Below, in pieces: positions 15,708 to 24,070 of a stretch of DNA of 45,930 nt; positions within the stretch are counted from its first letter, which is position 1; every line of letters starts with the position of its first letter. Under the pieces are notes generated by a model that was not told the DNA's origin, searched no databases, and saw nothing but the letters and a program-made list of their open reading frames with translations. This stretch comes from an uncultured Collinsella sp. (lineage in GTDB: Bacteria > Actinomycetota > Coriobacteriia > Coriobacteriales > Coriobacteriaceae). Made by a program: the position numbers and the translations under genes. The stretch covers positions 1-45,930 of the forward strand of contig CALBOJ010000006.1 in assembly GCA_937896835.1 (NCBI GenBank). Reading direction: 5' to 3'.

Positions 15708-16868
15708 TCATGGTCTTCGACTTGTAAGGCGAAATAGCGCGGGGACATACGCCAGAGAAGAAATCCCAAGCGCAACAAGCAGCACAACCCGAATACCCAC
15801 AACGCTACTCAACACAGCATTGAGCAGATAGAAAAGAACGGCGCCCACCGCCACCATCTGGCTTTGAACCGAAATCAACGAACAGAGCATCGATGATTCG
15901 GCAGCATTTTGAAAAACTGAGTATTTGATCGGAGCAAATAACGAGTAGGCAACCGTCTGCAGCACATAGAAAACGGGCAACAGGTCAACCGGAATAAAAG
16001 GGGTTAAAAACAAAGCAGCTAGAATGAGACGGATAATGCCGCAAATACGCGCAAAAAGCCTCTTGTCGACATGAGCAATTACGCTGGGCACGATAAACCC
16101 TATGGAGGCGGAGACAAGGAGCTGGACCGCAATGGTCATGCCCGAAGCGACGGCTCCCATTCCACGGGCTGCGAGCAGCAGTGAGAAAAAATCTTCCAGA
16201 GCGACAAAAGCAAATGCCTGAGAACAGTCCATGACGAACGCCGAGCGAAGCGTGCCATTGCCCGCAATGGCAGTCCAAATCATCCTCGGGCTAATTTGGC
16301 TCATAGAAGCCGCAGCGCTACCTTTCCCTTTCGTTTCGGGAATGCAGGCAACGACAAGTAACGTCAATACCATCGCAAAGATATCGGCCGAAAGACCGAT
16401 GAAATATGCACCTTCTGACGAGATGAAGCCGCCCACACACGCGGAAAGAGCATAAGATGCGTAAAAGACGAATCGCTCAACCACATTAAGCCTAACGAGC
16501 TGATCTTGGGAGACGGAATCGATATAGATTGCCTCAATAGAACCGCTCACGCATGCGACGGCAAAACCCTTGAGGGCAAACGCACCTATCAAAAGCAGAG
16601 GAGATCGTATGAGGAGCAGGGCAGCGTAGTATCCGAGCATTCCCGCGATACCCACCAGGCCACTTATCTTTCGCCCAAATCTATCGGCGATATAGCCGGT
16701 AGGAATCTCGAGAGCAAATTTGCTTACCTGGTACGCAATCATCATGCCAGAAATCGCGACCATCGAGAATCCGACGAACTCAAGGTAAACCGTCAGAAAA
16801 TACAAGATGGTGCTGAAGTTCGATAGGAAAACAAACGCCATATACAGCCAAACCGTACGGTTTTTCAT
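15708..16868 (-). CDS. MFS transporter
   Basis: Major facilitator superfamily permease, 386 aa, with about twelve hydrophobic segments. The loop between segments 2 and 3 reads GYIADRFGRKISGLVG, the MFS signature. The start at 16868 has a strong GGAGGAGG ribosome site; a longer frame to 16937 lacks one. DNA here is visibly more AT-rich than in the flanking metabolic genes. Substrate unknown. The LysR gene 117 bp upstream on the same strand is a candidate regulator. Confidence 0.85.
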   Translation of the reverse strand: MKNRTVWLYMAFVFLSNFSTILYFLTVYLEFVGFSMVAISGMMIAYQVSKFALEIPTGYIADRFGRKISGLVGIAGMLGYYAALLLIRSPLLLIGAFALKGFAVACVSGSIEAIYIDSVSQDQLVRLNVVERFVFYASYALSACVGGFISSEGAYFIGLSADIFAMVLTLLVVACIPETKGKGSAAASMSQISPRMIWTAIAGNGTLRSAFVMDCSQAFAFVALEDFFSLLLAARGMGAVASGMTIAVQLLVSASIGFIVPSVIAHVDKRLFARICGIIRLILAALFLTPFIPVDLLPVFYVLQTVAYSLFAPIKYSVFQNAAESSMLCSLISVQSQMVAVGAVLFYLLNAVLSSVVGIRVVLLVALGISSLAYVPALFRLTSRRP

Positions 16869-16985
16869 ACTCCTCCTCCAAAGGCCGATAATCCAAGCCG
16901 AGGTCTCAAAAAGCATGAAGGCAAAACCGTCAGCCATACGTTACAAATCGTCAATATTCATTTGACGGCACGAAGCCAAGCAACC

Positions 16986-17876
16986 TCAAGAAGCGAGATG
17001 GCGCAACAGGTGAAGAAATACCGTCTGATGCCGATCCGTCCAGGCGTTTTGCCGGTAGCAAAAATAGATAGGCAAGGTTACGTCGCGCGAGCCCTCAATG
17101 GAGCATTCGCTCACGTTGGATCCATCTGATGCAAGAGAGGAGCCAGAAAAGCTCAATATCAATCCCCCGCCTTGAAGAAACTCAATCTGTCTCTCGCTTC
17201 CATATTCGACATCACGAAAGCGGAAATTAACGAGTTGGGCCTCAGGGCACTGGTTGATTGCATTGAGACAGGGCGACAAGTTGATGGGGACAGCAAGCCT
17301 ACCGCTCAATAGTTCACGAATGGTTATGGTGCCCCTGACACGATGGCCAACCGGACACGAAAGAACCTTGAGCTCCTTTTCACCCAAGCATTTCGAACAA
17401 AGGGCGCTGCCCCGTGGCTTCTCGAATGAAATAGCCGCATCCGATATCCCGAGCAAAAGAGACTCAAAACACGTAACCGTTGGCTGATGCCACACGTCGA
17501 GGTGAATCTGGGGGTGCGAACTCTCAAACGAGTCGTACCAGTTTTCGTCAAAAAGACGCCCCCGCCCATGAAGGCAGGGGGCGTAAAGACGAAAATGACC
17601 GTCGGGCGAAACACCCTGCCCCATCGACCGAGCATAATTTTTGAGATCATCGACTTGCGCGAGGATTACGCGCGCGCGTCCCGCAAACTCTCGCCCTGCA
17701 GGAGACAAAACGGCCTCGCCCGTCGACCGGTCGAGCAAAACGACCTGATACTCAGATTCCAGCTTCTTGATCGCCGACGAAACAGCCTGCGGACTCACAT
17801 GAACGGCGCGAGCCGCCTTGCGCACGCCGCCATAATTCGCTACCGCTTGAAGATATTCGAGTTGAGACAACTGCAC
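16986..17876 (-). CDS. LysR-family transcriptional regulator
   Basis: The N-terminal winged helix-turn-helix (LEYLQAVANYGGVRKAARAVHVSPQAVSSAIKKLE in two stretches, residues ~7-40) and SPAGREFAGRARVIL linker helix mark a LysR regulator; the rest is an effector-binding domain with below-average similarity to common groups. The GTG at 17876 is chosen because GGAG lies seven bases upstream; TTG codons at 17894 and 17888 are in-frame alternatives. It lies between the HIT gene and the MFS gene on one strand. The MFS gene is the likely target. AT-richer than its neighbours. Confidence 0.85.
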   Translation of the reverse strand: MQLSQLEYLQAVANYGGVRKAARAVHVSPQAVSSAIKKLESEYQVVLLDRSTGEAVLSPAGREFAGRARVILAQVDDLKNYARSMGQGVSPDGHFRLYAPCLHGRGRLFDENWYDSFESSHPQIHLDVWHQPTVTCFESLLLGISDAAISFEKPRGSALCSKCLGEKELKVLSCPVGHRVRGTITIRELLSGRLAVPINLSPCLNAINQCPEAQLVNFRFRDVEYGSERQIEFLQGGGLILSFSGSSLASDGSNVSECSIEGSRDVTLPIYFCYRQNAWTDRHQTVFLHLLRHLAS

Positions 17877-17917
17877 AGGTTTCTCCAAAGGCAATCAAGA
17901 CGATGGGCCATACGATC

Positions 17918-18253
17918 TCAGATAAGGTTCTCGCCCAAGTTCTTGCCGCCGAGGACGTGCATGTGGAAGTGCATGACGGTCTGGCCGGCGTTAACGCCCT
18001 TGTTGGAGATGACGCGGAAACCGTCCTCCAGGCCCTTGGCCTTAGCAACCTCCTGGATGGCATGGGCCATGGCGCCCATAGTCTCGGCAGGCACGTTATC
18101 AGCGATGTCGCTGTAGTGCTTCTTGGGGATCACGAGCGTATGAACCGGTGCCTGGGGATTGAGGTCATCGAACGCGATGACCTGGTCGTCCTCGTAGACA
18201 ACAGTCGAGGGGATCTCGTGGTTGGCGATTTTACAGAAGATGCAATCACACAT
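17918..18253 (-). CDS. HIT family protein (HINT-type nucleotide hydrolase)
   Basis: Small histidine-triad protein, 111 aa, of the HINT branch, which hydrolyses adenosine phosphoramidates and related AMP conjugates. It opens CDCIFCKIANHEIPSTVVYEDD, with paired cysteines that may bind zinc, and ends with the histidine triad HFHMHVLGG. Start: ATG with AAAGGA upstream. It is followed 41 bp later by the LysR gene on the same strand, though a functional link is not implied. Confidence 0.94.
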   Translation of the reverse strand: MCDCIFCKIANHEIPSTVVYEDDQVIAFDDLNPQAPVHTLVIPKKHYSDIADNVPAETMGAMAHAIQEVAKAKGLEDGFRVISNKGVNAGQTVMHFHMHVLGGKNLGENLI

Positions 18254-18407
18254 GGCTGGTTCCTTTCTAACGACAACGCAACAGAAGGTGGCGTTGTTCA
18301 GTGAAACACCAAGACAGTTTAGCCCACTTCAAAGATCCGAATTGAGCGAAATCCATTCCTCGGCAATCGCAATGGCCAGAGGGCTTTATCCATCCATATG
18401 CTCGCGC

Positions 18408-19628
18408 CTATTTAAAGTGTTTGACCTCGGGAACGATCAACACCGGAAGGACGGATAGACCGTAAAGCAGAGTAATAAGCATCATTTGTTTGTCGTAATC
18501 TGAACCGGAAATAGCCGCAATCCCAATAGGAAGCATATAAGAGCCCAAAAGGCTAACTTCGGCCATAATGCCGCCAGCGCTGCCAGCATAACGAGTGCCG
18601 ATTTCAACAAATGAAACTGGCAGAGCTTGAACAACTGGACCCATCATGCTCGTAACGATGCCGCACACTGCAAGCAATACCCCCATGGACTTCAAGCCCG
18701 AGGCAAACCACGCAACTGCAATTGAAATAGAGCCAAGAAGCCCGACAATCACAAGATACGGTCGCGCAAGGCGGCATTTACCGTAAAGCATCGGAGCAAT
18801 CAAGCAGCCGATAATCCCAGCAGCGGTTGTCAGCGCCGCCATTTCGCCGGCCGTCGAAGCATCGGTGCCTCGCACAAGCTCAAGAGCCTGAGGTAGCACA
18901 CCGGAAAAGGCGGTCGTGGCGGCAAGTGAGAAAGCGGCGCAAATCGCGCAAAGCCAAACGTTACGCGAACGAAAAGCAGTCAGAAGGGCTTGGTCGTGCT
19001 CAACGCCATCAGGAATAAGTGAGTCATGCTGTACGTTCTTACCAAATAAACCCCAGAAGATAGTCAGAACGACCAACAACGCTTCTGCAACTGTATAGCC
19101 CATTAGCACGGAAGACATAAACGCCGATGACGCTTGCGCCGCCGCAATGCCAAAGCAAGTCGCCGCATAGTAAATGCCCATCGCAACATCCGTCTTATCT
19201 GCAAACCAAAGTCCAAGCGTCTTTGCATTATTGGCAGTCAATGCCGCCATCCCCACGCCGATGCAAAACATCGAGACAAGTTGAGCAGGATAGTTCGATA
19301 GGGTGAAAATTCTGATAGCGCCGCCGACTAAAGAAACACAGAACCCGCCAAGTATCACTACTTTGGGCCCAAGCCTATCTCCAAGTGATCCGAACGGGAG
19401 ACTAAAGAAAACCGCCGCAAGCATTGGCGCCAGAAAGAGAGATGAGAATCCGACAGGGTCGATATTCATCAGAGGCATGATGACCGTAGCATAGGCAGCG
19501 ACCTGATACTGCATGAAGTTGCCCAAAAAACAGAGACCACACGTCAACAGCAATATTAACCAGCGGTAACCACTCGAAGCCCGCTTTTGCTCAACTTTGT
19601 GCGCAACTTCGCACGCTTCACCATCCAT
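18408..19628 (-). CDS. MFS transporter, paralogue 1 of the esterase cluster
   Basis: Twelve-segment permease of 406 aa. It opens with a basic cytoplasmic tail, then GYRWLILLLTCGLCFLGNFM and QYQVAAYATVIMPLMNID; the loop 2-3 motif is GSLGDRLGPKVVI. The same plan and many of the same residues occur in the next MFS upstream (GYRWMILFVVCLICFMANFM, QYQVSAWGVVVM), so the two are clear paralogues. Start: ATG with GAGG eight bases before. A terminator separates it from the upstream paralogue, so its expression may depend on read-through or its own promoter. Substrate unknown. Confidence 0.85.
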   Translation of the reverse strand: MDGEACEVAHKVEQKRASSGYRWLILLLTCGLCFLGNFMQYQVAAYATVIMPLMNIDPVGFSSLFLAPMLAAVFFSLPFGSLGDRLGPKVVILGGFCVSLVGGAIRIFTLSNYPAQLVSMFCIGVGMAALTANNAKTLGLWFADKTDVAMGIYYAATCFGIAAAQASSAFMSSVLMGYTVAEALLVVLTIFWGLFGKNVQHDSLIPDGVEHDQALLTAFRSRNVWLCAICAAFSLAATTAFSGVLPQALELVRGTDASTAGEMAALTTAAGIIGCLIAPMLYGKCRLARPYLVIVGLLGSISIAVAWFASGLKSMGVLLAVCGIVTSMMGPVVQALPVSFVEIGTRYAGSAGGIMAEVSLLGSYMLPIGIAAISGSDYDKQMMLITLLYGLSVLPVLIVPEVKHFK

Positions 19629-19645
19629 TGCACCAACCTCACATT

Positions 19646-19687
19646 AAAAATGGTCGCGACCCCCATATCAACTGGAGGTCGCGACCA
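19646..19687 (-). terminator. Terminator between the two MFS genes
   Basis: Perfect 11-bp stem TGGTCGCGACC / GGTCGCGACCA with a T5 tail on the minus strand, 18 bp after the upstream MFS stop and just before the ribosome site of the downstream MFS. This position suits a partial terminator that lowers expression of the second permease. Confidence 0.8.
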
Positions 19688-19704
19688 GGCAAAACACCGA
19701 TTAA

Positions 19705-20922
19705 TTATAATTCAGAAGTCTCAGGCATCTCGGCTTTTGCCGCCGCACCAGTCTCGGGCAACATCGCAATAGGCAAAACGCTCGCAAGGAAAAGAATCGA
19801 TTCGATCGTAAAGTTCAACGTCCAATTGTCACCAGAAATAGACGAAACAATAACGGGAACAAAATAGGAGCAGAGAAGGCCGACAGTACCGATTATTCCA
19901 CCAGCGCTACCGGCATATTTCGCGCCAATCTCAGGAAGATCAGGAGTCATTGCCTGAATAATGGGGCCAGAAAGAGCGGTCATAAAACCATTGAGGACGA
20001 GAGCAACCCACATGACAGTGCCAAGCGGCAAAAACCAGTTTGCAACCATTACAACGGCGGCAATCACCGTAGTTACAATGAGAAACGGTTTATTCTTACC
20101 GAGCTTGAGGACGGCAGCCGGTCCCGCAAAACAAGCAAAGAAGCTACCAACTGTAATAATTGCTGCCATAGATCCAGCGGTGGCAGTATCAACGCCGCGA
20201 ACGAGCTCAAGCGCAGACGGCAGAATTGCGCAATATGCCGTGGTTGAAGCGAGGGTAAGACCATAAGCCAAGGCAATGCACCAAACGCCGCGCGACTTAG
20301 CGGCAATCTTAATGTACTTCATAACCGGCTCGGGCTCGGGCATGGGCTCGCCCTCCGGGACGTTCCTCATAAAGAAGATCCACAGCGCAGCAGTTACAGC
20401 TTCGGCAATAGCAGCGACCAGATAAGACACGTCAAGCGTAGGAAAAAAAGTGCTGAATGCCTGGGCTATCACGATGGACACACATGAAGCAGCATAGAAA
20501 ACTCCCACGGCAAGGGAGGTCTGCTGTTTAAACCAGGAACCCAGCACCTTTGCCAGATTGGCATTGAGCGCCGCAATGCCAAAGCCGATCATAAACATCG
20601 AAACGATCTGCACGGTAAAGTCATTAATCATGAAATAACGCAGAAAGCCGCCTACAGCAGAAAGCACCATGCCAATTGACACGACAAGCTTAACGCCGTA
20701 GCGATCAGCAAGAGATCCTGCAGGAATCGACAAAAACACAGCGGTGAGCATCGGCATCAACATGAGATTGGTAAGCCCACCGGCATCGATGCCGAGAGTC
20801 GTCATCACGACGACACCCCATGCTGAAACCTGATATTGCATGAAGTTTGCCATGAAGCAAATGAGGCAAACTACGAATAAGATCATCCACCGATAACCCG
20901 ATAGCTTTTCTTCTTGAGCCAT
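19705..20922 (-). CDS. MFS transporter, paralogue 2 of the esterase cluster
   Basis: 405-aa permease with about twelve membrane segments and GSLADRYGVKLVV in the 2-3 loop. Conserved between the two paralogues are the N-terminal segment, the ALELVRGVDTATAGSMAA block in the second half, and PDLPEIGAKYAGSAGGIIG near residue 330. Start: ATG after AAGGAG. It follows the carboxylesterase gene by 77 bp on the same strand and may import an ester substrate or export a product of that enzyme; this is inference from position only. Confidence 0.87.
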   Translation of the reverse strand: MAQEEKLSGYRWMILFVVCLICFMANFMQYQVSAWGVVVMTTLGIDAGGLTNLMLMPMLTAVFLSIPAGSLADRYGVKLVVSIGMVLSAVGGFLRYFMINDFTVQIVSMFMIGFGIAALNANLAKVLGSWFKQQTSLAVGVFYAASCVSIVIAQAFSTFFPTLDVSYLVAAIAEAVTAALWIFFMRNVPEGEPMPEPEPVMKYIKIAAKSRGVWCIALAYGLTLASTTAYCAILPSALELVRGVDTATAGSMAAIITVGSFFACFAGPAAVLKLGKNKPFLIVTTVIAAVVMVANWFLPLGTVMWVALVLNGFMTALSGPIIQAMTPDLPEIGAKYAGSAGGIIGTVGLLCSYFVPVIVSSISGDNWTLNFTIESILFLASVLPIAMLPETGAAAKAEMPETSEL

Positions 20923-20999
20923 TTCTTTCTCCTTACGCAGGGATAGTTCAAGCTGAATTCAATGGGGCTAATTAGCCCACTCCATTGCGGCTTCTTTCA

Positions 21000-22490
21000 C
21001 TAATCGTTGAGTAGTACCTCGTACATAGGACGGAACACCGAATCTTCTTTGGCATGCAGCGAATGCACCGGCTTCCACTCGTTTTCGTCAATTACCATAT
21101 GAATGTGGTTCTCAGCGGTATAGGGGTCCCATGGTGCCTTGCCCTCAACAAACGGTTTGCCCGTCTTCGCAAAGCTGAACCACGCATCGTTCATTTCATC
21201 CGCGAGATGCGCTGGAGGATTGTCACCCGTAAACATCAGACCACTCGCGGTATCAAGATTCTTGAAAACGAACGGCACCTCGATTGCGTGGCAAGAACCC
21301 ATTCCCTCGACACGAGATTTATAACGGAACAAATAGTTGTACACGGGCTTAAACGCCGACTGCTCTTCAGCCATAAGGTCGGTGCCGACAAAGAAACCGG
21401 TTGAGTTCATAAAATTGGTGTAATTCTCGGCAAAATCGCGCTCAGGCCATGCCTTTCGATATGCTTGCTCCCAGTAATCGATATCAATCTGATCATCAAA
21501 ATGAATCGGGAATTGGCCGTGCCAGAATCCGGGAAGGTCATCGAAATAGAAATGGAAATAAGTAAACTCGTCCTCGGTACATCCAATCATGATATCGATA
21601 TCCTTGGCTGCGCCCTCCGCCCAGGCCTTCATCGGCTTCTTGGGAAGAAAAGACCCGTCGCAAACCGGCGAGAAAATTAGCGACACTTCGTAGGTATGAC
21701 GATCGCACCACACCTGCATGCCCTCAATGAGCTCGTCTGCCGACTTCGCTAAGAGCTCTTGGGCGGTTTTGCATCCCATGATTTCGGCGAACTCCCGAGC
21801 AAAGTACTCGCCGCGCTCGCGGGTCTTATAAAGCTGGATAGGGCCGGACTCCAAAATCGCACGTTGGAAATACTTATTTGCCTCTGGCAATATAGAAAGA
21901 AGAGCCTGGCTGGAAGAGCCTGCCGACTCACCGAAAAGCGTGACACAATTGGGGTCACCGCCGAAGGCCGAAATATTCTCATGCACCCACTCGAGCGCAC
22001 GGATTTGATCAAGAATGGCAAGATAGCCGGCGTCTTTGTAGTCCTCTCCGCCCGGCAGGCAATCGAGCAGCAGCGACCCAAACAAGTTCAGACGGTAGTT
22101 AATCGAAACAATAACGACATCCTTCGCTGCCGCAAAATTGGAGCCGTTATATAGCGGGTCGGCAGATCCACCTGAGAAGTAGGCACCACCATGGATATAT
22201 ACCATGACAGGAAGGTTCTTGCGTGCGTGTCCCCTGACCCACACGTTAAGGCTCAGGCAATCCTCCCCTTGCTCATGAAGCGAAGCGAGTTCAACTTCAT
22301 CGATAAATTGCCTGGCAGAATGCCCGAATTCCACGCATTCAATTTCCTCATCGGAATCATCAAGGCGCTCAGGGGCACGCCAACGAAGATCACCTACCGG
22401 CTGCTTTGCATAGGGAATGCCCAAAAAAGCTTCAACCCCGTTTTCGAGCGTCTTGCCCGAAACTATACCCGTCCTAGTCTTGACCTTCAT
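21000..22490 (-). CDS. Type B carboxylesterase
   Basis: Alpha/beta-hydrolase of the carboxylesterase/para-nitrobenzyl esterase family, 496 aa, with no signal peptide and so probably cytoplasmic. The oxyanion hole is YIHGGAYFSGG, the nucleophile S189 is in GESAGSS, the acidic residue is in GCTEDEF (about residue 300), and the histidine H401 is in GSCHAIEVPFVF. Early residues FLGIPYAKQPVGDLRWRAPE are a family hallmark. It is the first gene of a minus-strand cluster with two MFS permeases and diverges from a MerR regulator, suggesting inducible uptake and hydrolysis of an ester. Natural substrate unknown. Confidence 0.92.
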   Translation of the reverse strand: MKVKTRTGIVSGKTLENGVEAFLGIPYAKQPVGDLRWRAPERLDDSDEEIECVEFGHSARQFIDEVELASLHEQGEDCLSLNVWVRGHARKNLPVMVYIHGGAYFSGGSADPLYNGSNFAAAKDVVIVSINYRLNLFGSLLLDCLPGGEDYKDAGYLAILDQIRALEWVHENISAFGGDPNCVTLFGESAGSSSQALLSILPEANKYFQRAILESGPIQLYKTRERGEYFAREFAEIMGCKTAQELLAKSADELIEGMQVWCDRHTYEVSLIFSPVCDGSFLPKKPMKAWAEGAAKDIDIMIGCTEDEFTYFHFYFDDLPGFWHGQFPIHFDDQIDIDYWEQAYRKAWPERDFAENYTNFMNSTGFFVGTDLMAEEQSAFKPVYNYLFRYKSRVEGMGSCHAIEVPFVFKNLDTASGLMFTGDNPPAHLADEMNDAWFSFAKTGKPFVEGKAPWDPYTAENHIHMVIDENEWKPVHSLHAKEDSVFRPMYEVLLND

Positions 22491-22554
22491 TGCTTGTCCT
22501 TCCTCACAATTAAGATGCTAGATCGATATGATTTAAGCTAGCTGGCTTGAAACC

Positions 22555-22585
22555 ATCTTAGAATATGGAGAAAGTCAAAGGTCAA
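22555..22585 (-). promoter_or_regulatory. MerR-type promoter of the esterase gene
   Basis: On the minus strand TTGACC (22585-22580) and TAAGAT (22560-22555) are exactly 19 bp apart. A 19-bp spacer is the hallmark of promoters that MerR-family regulators untwist, and the MerR gene is divergent, 150 bp away. Confidence 0.6.
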
Positions 22586-22735
22586 CGACGTGTTTCGATG
22601 GAATATCAGCTGGATACCAAGCGCTTAAGACCGTTCACCTCGTCAAAACGACCGCTTGCCCGACAATGACGGAGTAACAAACATTAGAATAGCTCCAAGG
22701 TTTTGAGTGGCCCTAGGGCAGTCGGAAGGTGTGAC

Positions 22736-23566
22736 ATGGAACGCGAGTTTTCCCTTAATATCAAGCAGACGGCCGGCCTCTACGGCGTAAGCGCAGACAC
22801 TCTTCGCTATTACGAGGCAATTGGTTTAGTTGCCCCAAAGCGCGGGGCGAATGCCTACCGTGAATACAGGAAGGACGATTTCGGCAGACTCAACATCATC
22901 ATGTCAATGCTCAATATGAACTACACGCTTAGCGAAATCAGATCTTTCCTAGATAACCATTCACTCGAAACGAGCTTTGAACTGTTCAGCAACGAACTTG
23001 ATAGCATCGACGCAGCCATAGCAAAACTATCGCAACGGCGCCGAAAGATCGAGCATTGCATGCAGAACATATCCATGTCGTTAAGAGCACGCGAGGAAAA
23101 ACAGTCGAGGGTGGTTCATAAGGGACCCCGAGGATATGTCATCGTAAGCGAGGATGAGCTAAGCGGCGACATAATTCCCTACGCCACCATTAAGCGCATG
23201 AAAGAACTCGGGATGGAAATCGATTCGATACACACGGTTCCATGCTTCATCCTTGACCCATCGCGCAGAAGCGCCGACGGTTGCCTGGTAGCAGAGAAGA
23301 CGCTGCTTTCACTCGGATCAATCGACGATAAAGGGTGCGAGATTTTCCCAGAAGGCGACTATCTTTGCAGGACAACCACCGGACCTGCAGAAATAACGCC
23401 GACAATATGGAAGGAAATGAATGAATTCATGGACCAGAATCATCTCATTGCCGCAGGGCCTCTTCTAGAATTCTGGTATGTAAGCGAATACATATCTGAC
23501 AATCAAGATGAATATTTACACACGCTAGAAATAATGGTTGAACCCGGTGAAATCGACCAGCGATAG
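22736..23566 (+). CDS. MerR-family transcriptional regulator with C-terminal effector domain
   Basis: 276-aa regulator. Residues ~5-75 are a MerR winged helix (IKQTAGLYGVSADTLRYYEA, IGLVAPKRG), followed by a dimerisation coiled coil (SIDAAIAKLSQRRRKIEHC) and a 150-residue C-terminal domain that resembles GyrI/BmrR-type small-molecule sensors. The ATG at 22736 has GGAAGG six bases upstream; a TTG at 22703 is in frame but unsupported. It is divergent from the esterase/MFS cluster, whose predicted promoter has the 19-bp spacer expected for a MerR target, so it is probably the local activator responding to the transported compound or a toxic analogue. Confidence 0.88.
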   Translation: MEREFSLNIKQTAGLYGVSADTLRYYEAIGLVAPKRGANAYREYRKDDFGRLNIIMSMLNMNYTLSEIRSFLDNHSLETSFELFSNELDSIDAAIAKLSQRRRKIEHCMQNISMSLRAREEKQSRVVHKGPRGYVIVSEDELSGDIIPYATIKRMKELGMEIDSIHTVPCFILDPSRRSADGCLVAEKTLLSLGSIDDKGCEIFPEGDYLCRTTTGPAEITPTIWKEMNEFMDQNHLIAAGPLLEFWYVSEYISDNQDEYLHTLEIMVEPGEIDQR

Positions 23567-23629
23567 CGCCTCAACTCACCTAACACGCCAAAAGGCAAGC
23601 AACATTCACCTCCAATGGCCAAGCCACCA

Positions 23630-23741
23630 GGGTAGTCTTTTTGCGACGGGGCTTTTTTGACTACTTTTTCGCAAACGCAAGTGCTCGGCGAGGCAGCCGA
23701 CAAGAGGTAGTCAAAAAAGCCCCGTCCCAAAAAGACTACCC
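23630..23741. repeat. Compound stem element E4
   Basis: Outer arms of 35 bp (23630-23664 with 23707-23741) pair with one mismatch, a C facing a C at 23644/23727. The arms contain T6 and T5 tracts on both strands. The 42-base centre holds a small TCGGC / GCCGA stem but lacks both the family A and family B cores. It lies between the convergent MerR and xseB genes and is likely to be a bidirectional terminator. Confidence 0.8.
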
Positions 23742-23761
23742 CAAAGTGGACTGCGAGATGG

Positions 23762-24028
23762 TTAGAACGAGAGGTTGTCGTCGGTGTTGGCGGCTTCGCC
23801 GTCGGCGAGCACGTCGTTGCCGTCGACGTCCTTAAGGAGCACCGAGACCTTCTGCTCGGCATCAGTCAGGCGGGTACGCAGGCTCTTAAGAAGCTCGACG
23901 CCGCGGGTGTAGCTCTCGAGCGACTCCTCGAGCTCCATGTCGCCCGACTCCAAGCTGCGGATGATGAGCTCCAGCTCCTGCGAGGCCTGCTTGTACGTAA
24001 GCTGCTCGACCGGGGTCTTCTCTGCCAT
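23762..24028 (-). CDS. xseB: Exodeoxyribonuclease VII small subunit
   Basis: 88-aa helical subunit that assembles with XseA to form exonuclease VII, which degrades single-stranded DNA to oligonucleotides. The core LTYKQASQELELIIRSLESG and the following ELEESLESYTRGVELLKSLR are the family signature, ending in an acidic tail. Start: ATG with AGGAAA upstream. It lies 42 bp after xseA on the same strand. Confidence 0.95.
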   Translation of the reverse strand: MAEKTPVEQLTYKQASQELELIIRSLESGDMELEESLESYTRGVELLKSLRTRLTDAEQKVSVLLKDVDGNDVLADGEAANTDDNLSF

Positions 24029-24070
24029 ATCTGTTTCCTTTCCTAAAGGTCTGTCACTGTGAAACGCGGC

